Shown: positions 26,392 through 35,456 of the stretch, one piece after another
Layout: every line of letters starts with the position of its first letter
Numbering within the stretch: position 1 is the first letter of the stretch
Source of the DNA: Phreatobacter cathodiphilus
Lineage (GTDB): Bacteria > Pseudomonadota > Alphaproteobacteria > Rhizobiales > Phreatobacteraceae
Direction: 5' to 3'
DNA: 64,000 nt
Assembly (NCBI RefSeq): GCF_003008515.1
Contig: NZ_CP027668.1
Span: forward strand, 2,658,001 to 2,722,000
Translations under genes and position numbers: made by a program
Notes under the pieces: generated by a model
What the model was told of the DNA's origin: nothing
The model's database searches: none
What the model saw: only the letters and a program-made list of their open reading frames with translations

Positions 26392-28503
26392 ATGCGCCCC
26401 GCCCGTCTCGCCCTCTCGTCGGCAAGCCTCCTGATCCTCGCCGTGGCCGTCACGCCGGCCGCGGCACAGACGGCTTTGCCCGAGATCCTGATCGAGGCGC
26501 CGCGCAATCCCGACGGCGCGACGCGCGACCTCGGCCTCACCGACGGCCAGTTGCAGGTGATCGACCGCGCCTTCGTCCCCGTCACGGTGATCCCGGAGGC
26601 GGAAATCCGCCGCAACGGCGGCGGCACGCTCGGCGACCAGCTCGCCACCACGCCGGGCGTCACCGGATCGAGCTTCGCCCCCGGCGGCGCCAGCCGGCCG
26701 ATCATCCGCGGCCTCGACAATGCCCGCATCCGCGTCCAGGAGAACGGCATCGGCGCCCAGGACGTCTCCGACCTCTCCGAGGACCATGCCGTGCCCATCG
26801 ATCCGCTCGCCGCCGAGCGCATCGAGGTGGTCCGCGGCCCGGCGGCGCTGCGCTTCGGCTCGCAGGCGATCGGCGGCGTCGTCAACGTCACCAACGAGCG
26901 TATCCCGACCCGCCTCGGCCCGCCCGGCGTCTCCGGCATGATGACCGGCGGCCTCTCCTCCGTGGATCGCGGCATCGACGGCGCCGCCCGCGTCCGCGGC
27001 TCGTCCGGCCAATGGGCCTTCTCGGCCGACGTCTTCGGCCGCAATGCCGGCGATTACGCGACCCCGCAGGGCCGCCAGGACAATTCCTTCGCCCGCACCT
27101 TCGGCGGCTCCTTCGGCGCCTCCTACTTCTTCGACCAGGGCTATATCGGCGCCGCCATCTCGCAGTTCCGCTCGCTCTACGGCATTCCCGGCGCCAGCTC
27201 GGCGCCGGACCGGGTGCGCATCGACATGATCCAGACGCGCCTCGCCTCCAGGGGCGAGATCCGCTTCGACGGCTCGGTGGTCGACAACGTCCGCTTCTGG
27301 CTCGGCGGCTCGCTCTACCGCCACAACGAGCAGGCGCTCGAGCTCGGCTCCTTCGCCACCGCCTCCACCTTCCGCAACCAGGAGCTGGAAGGCCGCGTCG
27401 AGACGGCGTTCCGGCCGTTCCAGACCGGGCTCGGCACGCTCAACACCACCGTCGGCGTGCAGTTCGGCGCCCAGAGCCTCGGCACGTCGGGCGAGGCCGG
27501 CGGCCTGCTCGCGCCGACCAACACCCGCACCGCCGCTGTCTTCCTCTTCAACGAACTCGCCCTGACCCAGACGACGCGCCTCCAGGCCGCCGCCCGCATC
27601 GAGCAGGCGCGCGTCTCCGGCACCGCCTCGCTCTTCCCGGCCGGGTTCGATCCCGCCGGCGGCGCGCCGGTCGAGTTCGGTGCGGTGCGCAACTTCACGC
27701 CGATGAGCGCCAGCCTCGGCCTCTTGCAGACCCTGCCCGGCGGCTGGGTGGCGAGCCTCACCGGGCAATATGTGGAGCGCGCCCCGCGGGCCCAGGAGCT
27801 CTATTCCAAGGGGCCGCACGAGGCCTCCGGCACCTTCGAGATCGGCAATCCCAACCTGTCCAAGGAGCGGGCGCAGACCATCGAACTCGGCCTGCGCCGG
27901 GCGCAGGGCGCCTGGCGCGTCGACGCCACCGCCTATTACACCCGCTATTCCGGCTTCATCTACAAGCGCCTCACGGGCCTGACCTGCGACGACGACTTCG
28001 CCACCTGCGGCTCGGGCGGCGGCACCGAGTTGCGCCAGCTCGTGTTCTCCCAGCAGGACGCCACCTTCTACGGCGTCGAGCTGCGCGGCCAGGTCGACCT
28101 CGGCGAGATCGCCGGCGGCACCTTCGGCGTCGAGGGCCAGTACGACTTCGTCCGCGCCACCTTCGCCGACGGCACCAACGTGCCGCGCATCCCGCCGCAC
28201 CGCCTCGGCGGCGGCCTGTTCTGGCGCGACGCCAACTGGTTCGCCCGCGTCAGCCTGCTGCACGCCTTCGCCCAGAACCAGATCGCCGCGGAGGAGACGG
28301 CCACGGCCGGCTACAACCTGCTCAACGCCGAGATCAGCTACCGCATGGACCTGAAGCCCGGCCGGGGCGCGCAGAGCCTCACCTTCGGCCTCGTCGGCAC
28401 CAACCTGCTCAACGCCGACATCCGCAACCACGTGTCCTTCAAGAAGGACGAGGTGCTGATGCCGGGCCGCGGCGTGCGCTTCTTCACCACCGTCCGGTTC
28501 TGA
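26392..28503 (+). CDS. znuD: TonB-dependent outer-membrane receptor, ZnuD-like (zinc)
   Basis: A 703-residue outer-membrane receptor with a signal peptide (cleavage after PAAAQ near residue 26). The plug domain at about 55-170 contains ATTPGVTGSSFAPGGASRPIIRGLDN and the ZnuD-type segment ENGIGAQDVSDLSEDHAV, then AERIEVVRGPAALRFGSQAIGG. The rest is a 22-strand barrel ending in the aromatic FFTTVRF needed for insertion. The plug resembles the zinc receptor ZnuD rather than siderophore receptors, and a Zur-like palindrome overlaps its promoter, so it probably takes up zinc or a zinc complex using TonB energy. The ATG at 26392 is chosen over one seven codons earlier because it begins the signal peptide. 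Confidence 0.85.
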   Translation: MRPARLALSSASLLILAVAVTPAAAQTALPEILIEAPRNPDGATRDLGLTDGQLQVIDRAFVPVTVIPEAEIRRNGGGTLGDQLATTPGVTGSSFAPGGASRPIIRGLDNARIRVQENGIGAQDVSDLSEDHAVPIDPLAAERIEVVRGPAALRFGSQAIGGVVNVTNERIPTRLGPPGVSGMMTGGLSSVDRGIDGAARVRGSSGQWAFSADVFGRNAGDYATPQGRQDNSFARTFGGSFGASYFFDQGYIGAAISQFRSLYGIPGASSAPDRVRIDMIQTRLASRGEIRFDGSVVDNVRFWLGGSLYRHNEQALELGSFATASTFRNQELEGRVETAFRPFQTGLGTLNTTVGVQFGAQSLGTSGEAGGLLAPTNTRTAAVFLFNELALTQTTRLQAAARIEQARVSGTASLFPAGFDPAGGAPVEFGAVRNFTPMSASLGLLQTLPGGWVASLTGQYVERAPRAQELYSKGPHEASGTFEIGNPNLSKERAQTIELGLRRAQGAWRVDATAYYTRYSGFIYKRLTGLTCDDDFATCGSGGGTELRQLVFSQQDATFYGVELRGQVDLGEIAGGTFGVEGQYDFVRATFADGTNVPRIPPHRLGGGLFWRDANWFARVSLLHAFAQNQIAAEETATAGYNLLNAEISYRMDLKPGRGAQSLTFGLVGTNLLNADIRNHVSFKKDEVLMPGRGVRFFTTVRF

Positions 28504-28508
28504 GGCGC

Positions 28509-28555
28509 GCCCCCTCCCTTCGCCCGCGTTGACACCCGGGCGGAGGGGGCATTTC
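28509..28555 (+). terminator. Hairpin terminator after TonB receptor gene
   Basis: Outer stem GCCCCCTCC (28509-28517) pairs with GGAGGGGGC (28542-28550); an inner CGCCCG/CGGGCG stem extends it. ATTTC follows. The T-tract is short, so it may be only partly efficient. Confidence 0.6.
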
Positions 28556-28600
28556 AATCGGCTCGCCGCCGGCTCCCCCGGCCGACCGACGGGCTGACCC

Positions 28601-29218
28601 ATGCCGCGCCCCCGCGCCGCCGATTTCGAGGACAAGCGCCGCCAGATCCGCGCGGCGGCGGCCTTGCTGTTCGCGCAGAAAGGCTACGACCGCACCGCGA
28701 TCGGCGACATCGCCCGCGCCTGCGCCATGTCCAAGCCGCTGGTCTACCACTACGTGGCGAGCAAGGAGGATCTGCTCGTCGCCATCATCGCCGACCATAT
28801 CGAGGACCTCACCCAGCGGGTCCGCCGGGCGGCGCGGCGGGCGACGCCGGACGGCCGGCTGCGCGCCGTCGCCCAGGCCCTGCTCGACGGCTACCGGCAG
28901 ACCGACGCCCTCCACAAGATCCACATCAACGAGCTCTCGCGCCTGCCCGCCGAAGCACAGGCCTCGCTCATGGCTGTGGAACGCGAGCTCGTCGCCATCT
29001 TCTCCGACGCCCTCCTCGCCGCCGTTCCCGAGCTTCACGGCTCGCCCCGCCTGACCCCCGTCACCATGTCGCTCTTCGGCATGCTCAACTGGCACTGCAT
29101 GTGGTTCCGCGCCGACGGGCCGATGTCGCGCGAGGCCTATGCCGACCTCGCCACCGGTCTCATCGTCGCCGGTGCCCGCGACCTCGCCGGCGGTGCCGGA
29201 GTGCTGGCGGCGGAGTAG
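28601..29218 (+). CDS. TetR-family transcriptional regulator
   Basis: A 205-residue repressor. The N-terminal HTH at about 12-60 is typical: IRAAAALLFAQKGYDRTAIGDIA, then AMSKPLVYHYVASKEDLL with the recognition helix. The C-terminal ligand domain is helical, with no assignable effector; its shape (HINELSRLPAE, NWHCMWFRADGPM) resembles TetR members controlling fatty-acid or aromatic degradation. It lies 98 bases after the receptor gene behind a terminator and 42 bases before a hybrid kinase gene, so its targets cannot be inferred from position. Confidence 0.88.
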   Translation: MPRPRAADFEDKRRQIRAAAALLFAQKGYDRTAIGDIARACAMSKPLVYHYVASKEDLLVAIIADHIEDLTQRVRRAARRATPDGRLRAVAQALLDGYRQTDALHKIHINELSRLPAEAQASLMAVERELVAIFSDALLAAVPELHGSPRLTPVTMSLFGMLNWHCMWFRADGPMSREAYADLATGLIVAGARDLAGGAGVLAAE

Positions 29219-29260
29219 CGCCCCCTTGCCGCCCTGTCCCGAAGGGCAGACAGTGCGGCC

Positions 29261-31570
29261 ATGGCGACCTATGCGACCTCCCTGACCCGGCCGGGCCTGC
29301 GCGGCATCCTCACCGGCACGCTGGCGGTGCTGACGGCAGCCCTCATCCTTTCGGTCACCGCCGTGGTAGTTTGGACCGCCACCCGCGAGGCGCAGCGCTC
29401 CATCGGCCGCTCGCTCGGCGATCTCGCCGCCTATATGCGCGAGGCGCTGGAGAGCGACGTCTTCGAGCGCTGGCGCTCGGCCCGCACGCTCTCGACCCTG
29501 CCCGCCTTCACCAACCCCGCCAGCGCCTATCCGGGCAAGCGCGTCATCCTCGACAGGCTGAAGGGCAACGTGGAGGAGATCGTCTGGGTCGGCTTCGCCG
29601 ATCTCTCCGGCCGCGTCACCGTCGGCTCGGGCGGTGCCAACGAGGCGGCCGACGTGACGGATCGGCGCTGGTTCGCCGCGGCGCGCGAGCGCCCGTCGCC
29701 GGCCCCCGGCGAGCCCGAGCGCCCGACGATCCAGACGACGCCCGGCGAGCGCGTCGTCGAGATCGGCGTCAATGTCCGCGACGCCTCCGGCGGTTCGGTC
29801 GGCGTCCTCGGCATGCTGGTGAGCTGGGACTGGCTCGGCCACCTCAGGCGCTCGCTGCTCGACCGTTCGCAGGGACGCCAGTCGGACCTCGAGGTCATCG
29901 TGCTGGACCGCGAGGGCCGCACCGTCATCGGCGACCAGAACCATCTGGGCGCCACCCTCGCCCGCCAGATCGCCCAGCGCCCCGACGGCTTCGCCATCGA
30001 CACCCTGCCCGACGGCCGCACCATGGTGATCGGCACCAGCCGCGCCTCCGGCGGCCGCGGCATCGAGGGCCTCGGCTGGCAGATCGTCGTCACCTCCAGC
30101 GCCGCGGTCGCCTTCGCGCCCGTCGACGAGCTGCGCCGCCAGATCATCACCGCCGGCGGCCTGGTCGGCCTCATGGTGCTCTCCGCCGGCTGGTGGGTCG
30201 CCGGCCGCATCGCCAGCCCCCTCCAGGCCATCGCCGCCCGCGCCGACCGCGTCGGCCTCGCCGAGGCCCTGGACGGCGTCGAGATCGAGGTGCCGAAATC
30301 CTCCTCCCGCGAAATCGTCTCCCTCGCCGCCTCGCTGCAGGGCATGATCGACCGCCTCGCCGACAACGAGGAGGCGCTGAAACACCTCGCCAACACGCTG
30401 GAGCATCGCGTCGCCGTCCGCACCGCCGAACTCGAGGCGGCCAACCGGGCGCTGTCCGCAGCCCGCGACGACGCGGTCGCCGCCACCGCCGCCAAGTCAC
30501 GCTTCCTCGCCGCCGCCAGCCACGACCTGCGCCAGCCCCTGCACGCCCTCTCGCTCTTCGCCAATGCCCTCTCGCGACGGGTGCAGGGCGAGGAGCCGCG
30601 CCGCCTCGTCGCCAATATGGAGACGACGCTGGGCTCTCTGCAGGACATGTTCAACGCCCTGCTCGACGTCTCCCGGCTCGACGCCGGCATCGTCGTCGCC
30701 GAACCGCGCACCTTCGTCATCGGCGACCTCCTCGAGCGCGTCGCCGCCGGCTTCCGCGCCCAGGCCGCCGCCCACGGCCTGGAATTCCGCCTCGTTCCCT
30801 CCCGCCTCGCCGTCGTCTCCGACCCGATCCTCATCGAGACCGTCCTGCGCAACCTCGTCGGCAACGCGCTGAAGTTCACCGCCTCCGGCAAGGTCCTGGT
30901 CGGCGTCAGGCGGCGCGGCGACATGGCCGTGCTGGAAATCCACGACACCGGGCCGGGCGTGCCGGAAGAGGACCGCGAGCGCGTCTTCGAGGAGTTCGAG
31001 CGCACCAAGGCCGCCGCCCACGGCCAGAACGACGGCCTCGGCCTCGGCCTGTCCATCGTCCGGCGCCTCTGCGCCCTGCTCGGCCACCGCATCCTGCTGA
31101 CGAGCCGCCACGGCCGCGGCACGGTCTTCCGCGTGGAACTGCCGCTCGCGGCGAGAGCTCTGCCGCTCGTCGAGGCGCCGGCCGTGCAGCCGGACCTGTC
31201 GCTGGCCGGCCGCCACATCCTCGTGCTCGACGACGAGCCGATGATCGTCGACGCTCTCGCCCGCACCCTGCGCGACGACGGCGCCACCGTCACCGCCGCC
31301 TGCAGCAGTGCCGAGGCCACCGAGGCGCTCGCCGGCGGGCGGGCGGTCGACCTTGCCGTCATCGATCTCCAGCTCGAGCGCGGAGTCGACGGGCTCGAGC
31401 TGATCGAGTGCTGGCGGCGGGATCGCGCCTTCGCCCGGCCCGCCCTGATCGTCACCGGCGCCACCGATCCGCAGACCCTGGCACGGCTTCAGGCCAGCGG
31501 CACGCCGTGGCTCACCAAGCCCGTGGCGGTTCCCGTTCTGCGTGCGGCGCTGGCGCGGCTGGTGGGCTGA
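29261..31570 (+). CDS. Hybrid sensor histidine kinase with receiver domain
   Basis: A 769-residue membrane kinase. The order is: helix at about 18-40, a periplasmic double-Cache-like sensor at about 45-290, second helix near 290-315, HAMP, a coiled coil (ALKHLANTLEHRVAVRTAELEAANR), HisKA with H-box AAASHDLRQPLHALSLFAN, and HATPase with NLVGNALKFT, DTGPGVPEEDRERVFEEF and GLGLGLSIVRRL. A C-terminal receiver begins LVLDDEPMIVDAL, with acceptor aspartate in VIDLQLE and lysine in LTKPVAV. The HDLRQPLHAL box is the type found in kinases that work with NarL-type regulators; such a gene lies convergent four bases downstream and is the likely partner. Confidence 0.93.
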   Translation: MATYATSLTRPGLRGILTGTLAVLTAALILSVTAVVVWTATREAQRSIGRSLGDLAAYMREALESDVFERWRSARTLSTLPAFTNPASAYPGKRVILDRLKGNVEEIVWVGFADLSGRVTVGSGGANEAADVTDRRWFAAARERPSPAPGEPERPTIQTTPGERVVEIGVNVRDASGGSVGVLGMLVSWDWLGHLRRSLLDRSQGRQSDLEVIVLDREGRTVIGDQNHLGATLARQIAQRPDGFAIDTLPDGRTMVIGTSRASGGRGIEGLGWQIVVTSSAAVAFAPVDELRRQIITAGGLVGLMVLSAGWWVAGRIASPLQAIAARADRVGLAEALDGVEIEVPKSSSREIVSLAASLQGMIDRLADNEEALKHLANTLEHRVAVRTAELEAANRALSAARDDAVAATAAKSRFLAAASHDLRQPLHALSLFANALSRRVQGEEPRRLVANMETTLGSLQDMFNALLDVSRLDAGIVVAEPRTFVIGDLLERVAAGFRAQAAAHGLEFRLVPSRLAVVSDPILIETVLRNLVGNALKFTASGKVLVGVRRRGDMAVLEIHDTGPGVPEEDRERVFEEFERTKAAAHGQNDGLGLGLSIVRRLCALLGHRILLTSRHGRGTVFRVELPLAARALPLVEAPAVQPDLSLAGRHILVLDDEPMIVDALARTLRDDGATVTAACSSAEATEALAGGRAVDLAVIDLQLERGVDGLELIECWRRDRAFARPALIVTGATDPQTLARLQASGTPWLTKPVAVPVLRAALARLVG

Positions 31571-31574
31571 GGGC

Positions 31575-32213
31575 TCAGCCGCGCGCCAGCAGCGGCGCGG
31601 CGACCGCCACCGCCGCGGCCCGGTTCGACACGCCGAGATGGCGGAACACCGCGGCCAGATGGATCTTCACCGTCCCGTGGCCGAGGTCGAGCGCCCGGGC
31701 GATCTCCTTGTTGGACCGCCCCTCCACCAGAAGGCCCAGAACGTCGCGCTGGCGCGGCGTCAGGCGGGCGAGGTCGATGGTGCCGGCGCCGGCCTCGGTC
31801 CCGGCGGCGGCGCCCTGCGCCAGGCTCGCCGGCACGTAGATGGACCCACCGAGGATCGACTTCAGCGCCGCCACCAGGTCGTCGTCCCGCAGGCCCTTGG
31901 GGACGAAGCCGTTGACACCGGCGGCGAGCGCGGTGAGCACGTCGGACCGGTTGTCGGAGCCGCTGACCACGGCGATGGGCAGGTCGGGATAGCACTCGCG
32001 AACCGCGGCCAGCGATGCAGCGCTCTGCATGCCCGGCATGGAGAGGTCGAACAGCGCTAGGGCGATGCCCTCCGTCTCGCCGAGCCGGGCGAGCGCCTCG
32101 TCCAGCGAGGCGGCCTCTTCAACGGTGTCGAAGCCGAGCCTGTCCTTCAGCGTGAAGGCGAGGCCCATCCGGTACATTCCGTGGTCGTCGGCGATGACGG
32201 CGATACGCGACAT
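31575..32213 (-). CDS. NarL/LuxR-family response regulator
   Basis: A 212-residue two-domain regulator. The receiver at 1-125 has the acidic pair in VIADDHGMYR (9-10), the acceptor aspartate near 56 in LALFDLSMPGM and the lysine in GFVPKGLRDD. The LuxR-type HTH at about 148-205 reads LTPRQRDVLGLLVEGRSNKEIARAL, then GTVKIHLAAVFRHLGVSNR. Its stop lies four bases from the stop of the convergent hybrid kinase gene. Tail-to-tail pairs of this kind often form one signalling system, although phosphotransfer between them is not proven. Confidence 0.92.
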   Translation of the reverse strand: MSRIAVIADDHGMYRMGLAFTLKDRLGFDTVEEAASLDEALARLGETEGIALALFDLSMPGMQSAASLAAVRECYPDLPIAVVSGSDNRSDVLTALAAGVNGFVPKGLRDDDLVAALKSILGGSIYVPASLAQGAAAGTEAGAGTIDLARLTPRQRDVLGLLVEGRSNKEIARALDLGHGTVKIHLAAVFRHLGVSNRAAAVAVAAPLLARG

Positions 32214-32309
32214 GGACGCAAGCCCTAGGGCCCGCGCGGGATCGCTGTCAATGCGCGCGCCGCACGGGGCCCATCACGGCCCCGCGAACCTGTCGTGTCG
32301 CCGGCCGGA

Positions 32310-35300
32310 TCACTCCGCCGGCTGACCGTGCACCGCACCGGCGGGCGCCGACGCCGGAGCCGGCTCGCCGACGCTGCCGCGCCGCGAGATGAGCCCCGAC
32401 AGCCCGTCGAACATGAGATAGACGACCGGCGTGATGTAGAGCGTCAGGAGCTGCGAGACCGCGAGGCCGCCGACCACCGCGACGCCGAGCGGCATGCGCA
32501 GCTCCGCGCCCGCGCCATGGCCGATGGCGATGGGAACGGCGCCGAGGATGGCGCAGAGCGTCGTCATCATGATCGGGCGGAACCGCAGCACCGCCGCCTC
32601 GACGATGGCCTCCTTGGCGGAGGCCCCGGCATTGCGCCGCTCGATGGCGAAGTCGACCATCATGATGGCGTTCTTCTTGACGATGCCGATGAGCATGACG
32701 AGGCCGATCATGGCGATGACCGAGAGGTCGAAGCCGGTGAGCTGCAGCGTCAGCAGCGCGCCGATGCCGGCCGAGGGCAGGCCCGACAGAATGGTCAGCG
32801 GGTGGATGAAGCTCTCGTAGAGGATGCCGAGGATGATGTAGATCACCAGTACGGCGGCGAACAGCAGGAGGCCCTGGTTGGCGACCGCCTGCTGGAACAC
32901 CTGCGCTGTCCCTTGGAAGCTGGTGGCGATGTTCGCCGGCAGGCCCACCTCGCGGGCGGCCCCCTCGATCAGCGTCACCGCCTGCGACAGGGCGACGCCC
33001 GGCGGCAGGTTGAACGAGATGGTCACCGCCGGGAGCTGCGCGAGATGGCCCACGGTCAGGGCCGTCGGCTGTTCGCGCAGGCTCGCCACCGCGTCGAGCG
33101 GCACGATGGCCCCCGAGGACGAGCGCACCGTCAGGCGGCGCAGCATGTTGGCGGTATCGTTGTATTTGGGGTCCGCCTCCAGGATCACCTGGTAGGTGTC
33201 CTCCGAGGCGTAGATGGTCGACACCTGGCGCGAGCCGAAGGCCGAATAGAGCGTCGAGCGGATTTGGTCCGCCGTCACGCCGAGGCGCGAGGCGGCGTCG
33301 CGGTTGACCTCCACCGAGGTCGAGCGCGCCCGCATCTGCAGGTCGGAATTGACGTCGAGGATGCCCGGCAGGGTGCGCATGCGCTGCTCGACCAGCGGCG
33401 CATACTGGCGCAGCAGGTCGAGGTCGGCCGCGGTCAGCGTGTACTGGTACTGCGAGCGGCTCTGCACGGCGCCGACATTGATCGACTGGACAGGCACGAA
33501 GAAGATCTGGATGCCCGGCACCTGGGCCGCGATGCGGCGCAGGCGCGCGATGACCACCTGGATCGAATCCTTGCGCTCCGGCTTGTCGCGCAGGGTGATG
33601 AACAGGCGGCCGGCATTCTGCGTGTTGGCCGCGTTGCCGCCGCCGGCATTGGCCATGACCATGGCCACGTCGGGATCGGTGCGGATGGCGGCGGCGAGCG
33701 CCTGGGTGCGCGCCACCATGGCCTCGAAGGAGGCGTCGTCCGGGCCGACCGTCGCGGCGGTGATGAGGCCGTTGTCCTCGGTCGGGAAGAAGCCCTTGGG
33801 GATGTCGCGGAAGAGGACATAGGTGAGGGCGAAGGTGCCGAGCGTGATGCCGATCATGATCACCGGCATGCCCACCACCTTGCGCACCGACCAGCCGTAG
33901 CCGCGCGTCATCGCCGAGAAGAAGGCCTCGAACCAGCGCAGCAGGAAGATCGGCTTGGCGTGGTGGTCGATCGGCTTCAGCACGCGCGAGCAGAGCATCG
34001 GCGTGAGCGTCAGGGAGACGATGCCGGAGATCAGGATCGCCGTGGAGATGACGACGCCGAACTGCGCGAACATGCGGCCGACGACGCCCCCCATGAACAG
34101 GACGGGGATGAAGACGGCGACCAGCGAGATGGTCATGGAGATGATGGTGAAGCCGACCTCGCGCGAGCCCACCAGCGCCGCCTTGAAGGGATCCATGCCC
34201 TCCTCGATGTAGCGCATGATGTTCTCGAGCATGACGATGGCGTCGTCGACCACGAAGCCCACCGCCAGGGTGAGGGCGAGCAGCGAGATGTTGTCGATGG
34301 AATAGCCGAGCACGTGCATGACCGCGAAGGTGCCGACGATGGAGATCGGCAGTGCCAGGGCCGGGATCAGCGTCGCCCGCCAGCTCTTCAGGAAGAACCA
34401 GATGACGATGATGACGAGCAGGGCGGCGAGGGCCAGCGTGAACTCCACGTCCGCCACCGACTCGCGGATCGACTTCGACCGGTCGTTGAGGACGGTGATG
34501 TTGTAGGAGGCCGGGGCCTCCCCCTGGATCTGCGGCAGCAGCGCCCTGACGCGGTCGACCACGTCCACCGTATTGGCGTCGGGCTGGCGCTGCACGGCGA
34601 GGACGATGGCGCGCTTGCCGTCGAGCCAGGCAGCGATGCGGTCGTTCTCCACCCCGTCGATGGGCGAGGCGACGTCGGAGACGCGCACCGGCGCGCCGTT
34701 CTGCCAGGCGACCACCACCGGCCCGTAATCGGCGGCGCGGGTGATCGGCCCGGTCGCGTCGAGGATGGCGGCGCGGCCGCCCTCGTTCACCGATCCGACC
34801 GGGCGGTTGGAGTTGGCGTTGGCGAGGGCGTTCTGCAGGTCGGTGAGGGTGAGGCCGCGGGCGGCGAGCTGTTCGAGGTCGGCCCGCACCCGCACGGCAT
34901 ATTTCTGCGTGCCGTAGATCAGCACCTGGGCGACGCCGGGCAGCGAGGCCATGCGCGGCAGGATGGAGGAATTGGCGAAGCGGTCGACGTCGGAGAGGCG
35001 GGCGACGTCGGAGGAGATGGCGAGGAAGATGACCGGCTGGTCGGCGGGATTGACCTTCCTGAAGCTCGGCGGCGTCGTCAGCTCGGCCGGCAGGCGCCGC
35101 ATGGCGGTGGAGATCTGCGACTGCACGTCGAGCGCCGCGCCGTCGATGGAGCGGTTGAGGTCGAACTGCAGCACGATCGAGGTGTTGCCGAGCGAGGAGG
35201 TCGAGGTCATCGAGGTGACGCCGGCGATGGTGGAGAACTGCTTCTCCAGCACCAGCGCCACCGAGGAGGCCATGGTCTCCGGGCTCGCGCCGGGCAACTG

Positions 35301-35444
35301 GGCGCTCACCTGGATGGTCGGGAACTCGACGCGCGGAATGGCCGCCACCGGCAGCTGCCGGTAGCCGAACATGCCGGCGGCGAGGAAGGAGACCATCAGC
35401 AGGATGGTCATGACCGGACGGCGGATGCAGAGCTCCGAGAGCAT
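32310..35444 (-). CDS. RND multidrug efflux permease (HAE1 family)
   Basis: A 1044-residue inner-membrane proton-driven pump of the AcrB/MdtB type. It starts MLSELCIRRPVMTILLM as in the MdtB/MuxB branch and has twelve helices and two large periplasmic loops. Family segments include PTIQVSAQLPGASPETMASSV near the N-terminus, the helix-4 proton relay in AVGFVVDDAIVMLENI (near 400-415), FMGGVVGRMF and the repeat in the C-terminal half IGIVKKNAIMMVDFA. It would expel hydrophobic or amphipathic compounds with the adaptor encoded 12 bases upstream. No outer-membrane channel gene is adjacent, so a TolC-type protein must come from elsewhere. Confidence 0.94.
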   Translation of the reverse strand: MLSELCIRRPVMTILLMVSFLAAGMFGYRQLPVAAIPRVEFPTIQVSAQLPGASPETMASSVALVLEKQFSTIAGVTSMTSTSSLGNTSIVLQFDLNRSIDGAALDVQSQISTAMRRLPAELTTPPSFRKVNPADQPVIFLAISSDVARLSDVDRFANSSILPRMASLPGVAQVLIYGTQKYAVRVRADLEQLAARGLTLTDLQNALANANSNRPVGSVNEGGRAAILDATGPITRAADYGPVVVAWQNGAPVRVSDVASPIDGVENDRIAAWLDGKRAIVLAVQRQPDANTVDVVDRVRALLPQIQGEAPASYNITVLNDRSKSIRESVADVEFTLALAALLVIIVIWFFLKSWRATLIPALALPISIVGTFAVMHVLGYSIDNISLLALTLAVGFVVDDAIVMLENIMRYIEEGMDPFKAALVGSREVGFTIISMTISLVAVFIPVLFMGGVVGRMFAQFGVVISTAILISGIVSLTLTPMLCSRVLKPIDHHAKPIFLLRWFEAFFSAMTRGYGWSVRKVVGMPVIMIGITLGTFALTYVLFRDIPKGFFPTEDNGLITAATVGPDDASFEAMVARTQALAAAIRTDPDVAMVMANAGGGNAANTQNAGRLFITLRDKPERKDSIQVVIARLRRIAAQVPGIQIFFVPVQSINVGAVQSRSQYQYTLTAADLDLLRQYAPLVEQRMRTLPGILDVNSDLQMRARSTSVEVNRDAASRLGVTADQIRSTLYSAFGSRQVSTIYASEDTYQVILEADPKYNDTANMLRRLTVRSSSGAIVPLDAVASLREQPTALTVGHLAQLPAVTISFNLPPGVALSQAVTLIEGAAREVGLPANIATSFQGTAQVFQQAVANQGLLLFAAVLVIYIILGILYESFIHPLTILSGLPSAGIGALLTLQLTGFDLSVIAMIGLVMLIGIVKKNAIMMVDFAIERRNAGASAKEAIVEAAVLRFRPIMMTTLCAILGAVPIAIGHGAGAELRMPLGVAVVGGLAVSQLLTLYITPVVYLMFDGLSGLISRRGSVGEPAPASAPAGAVHGQPAE

Positions 35445-35456
35445 GGCCCTGTCTCC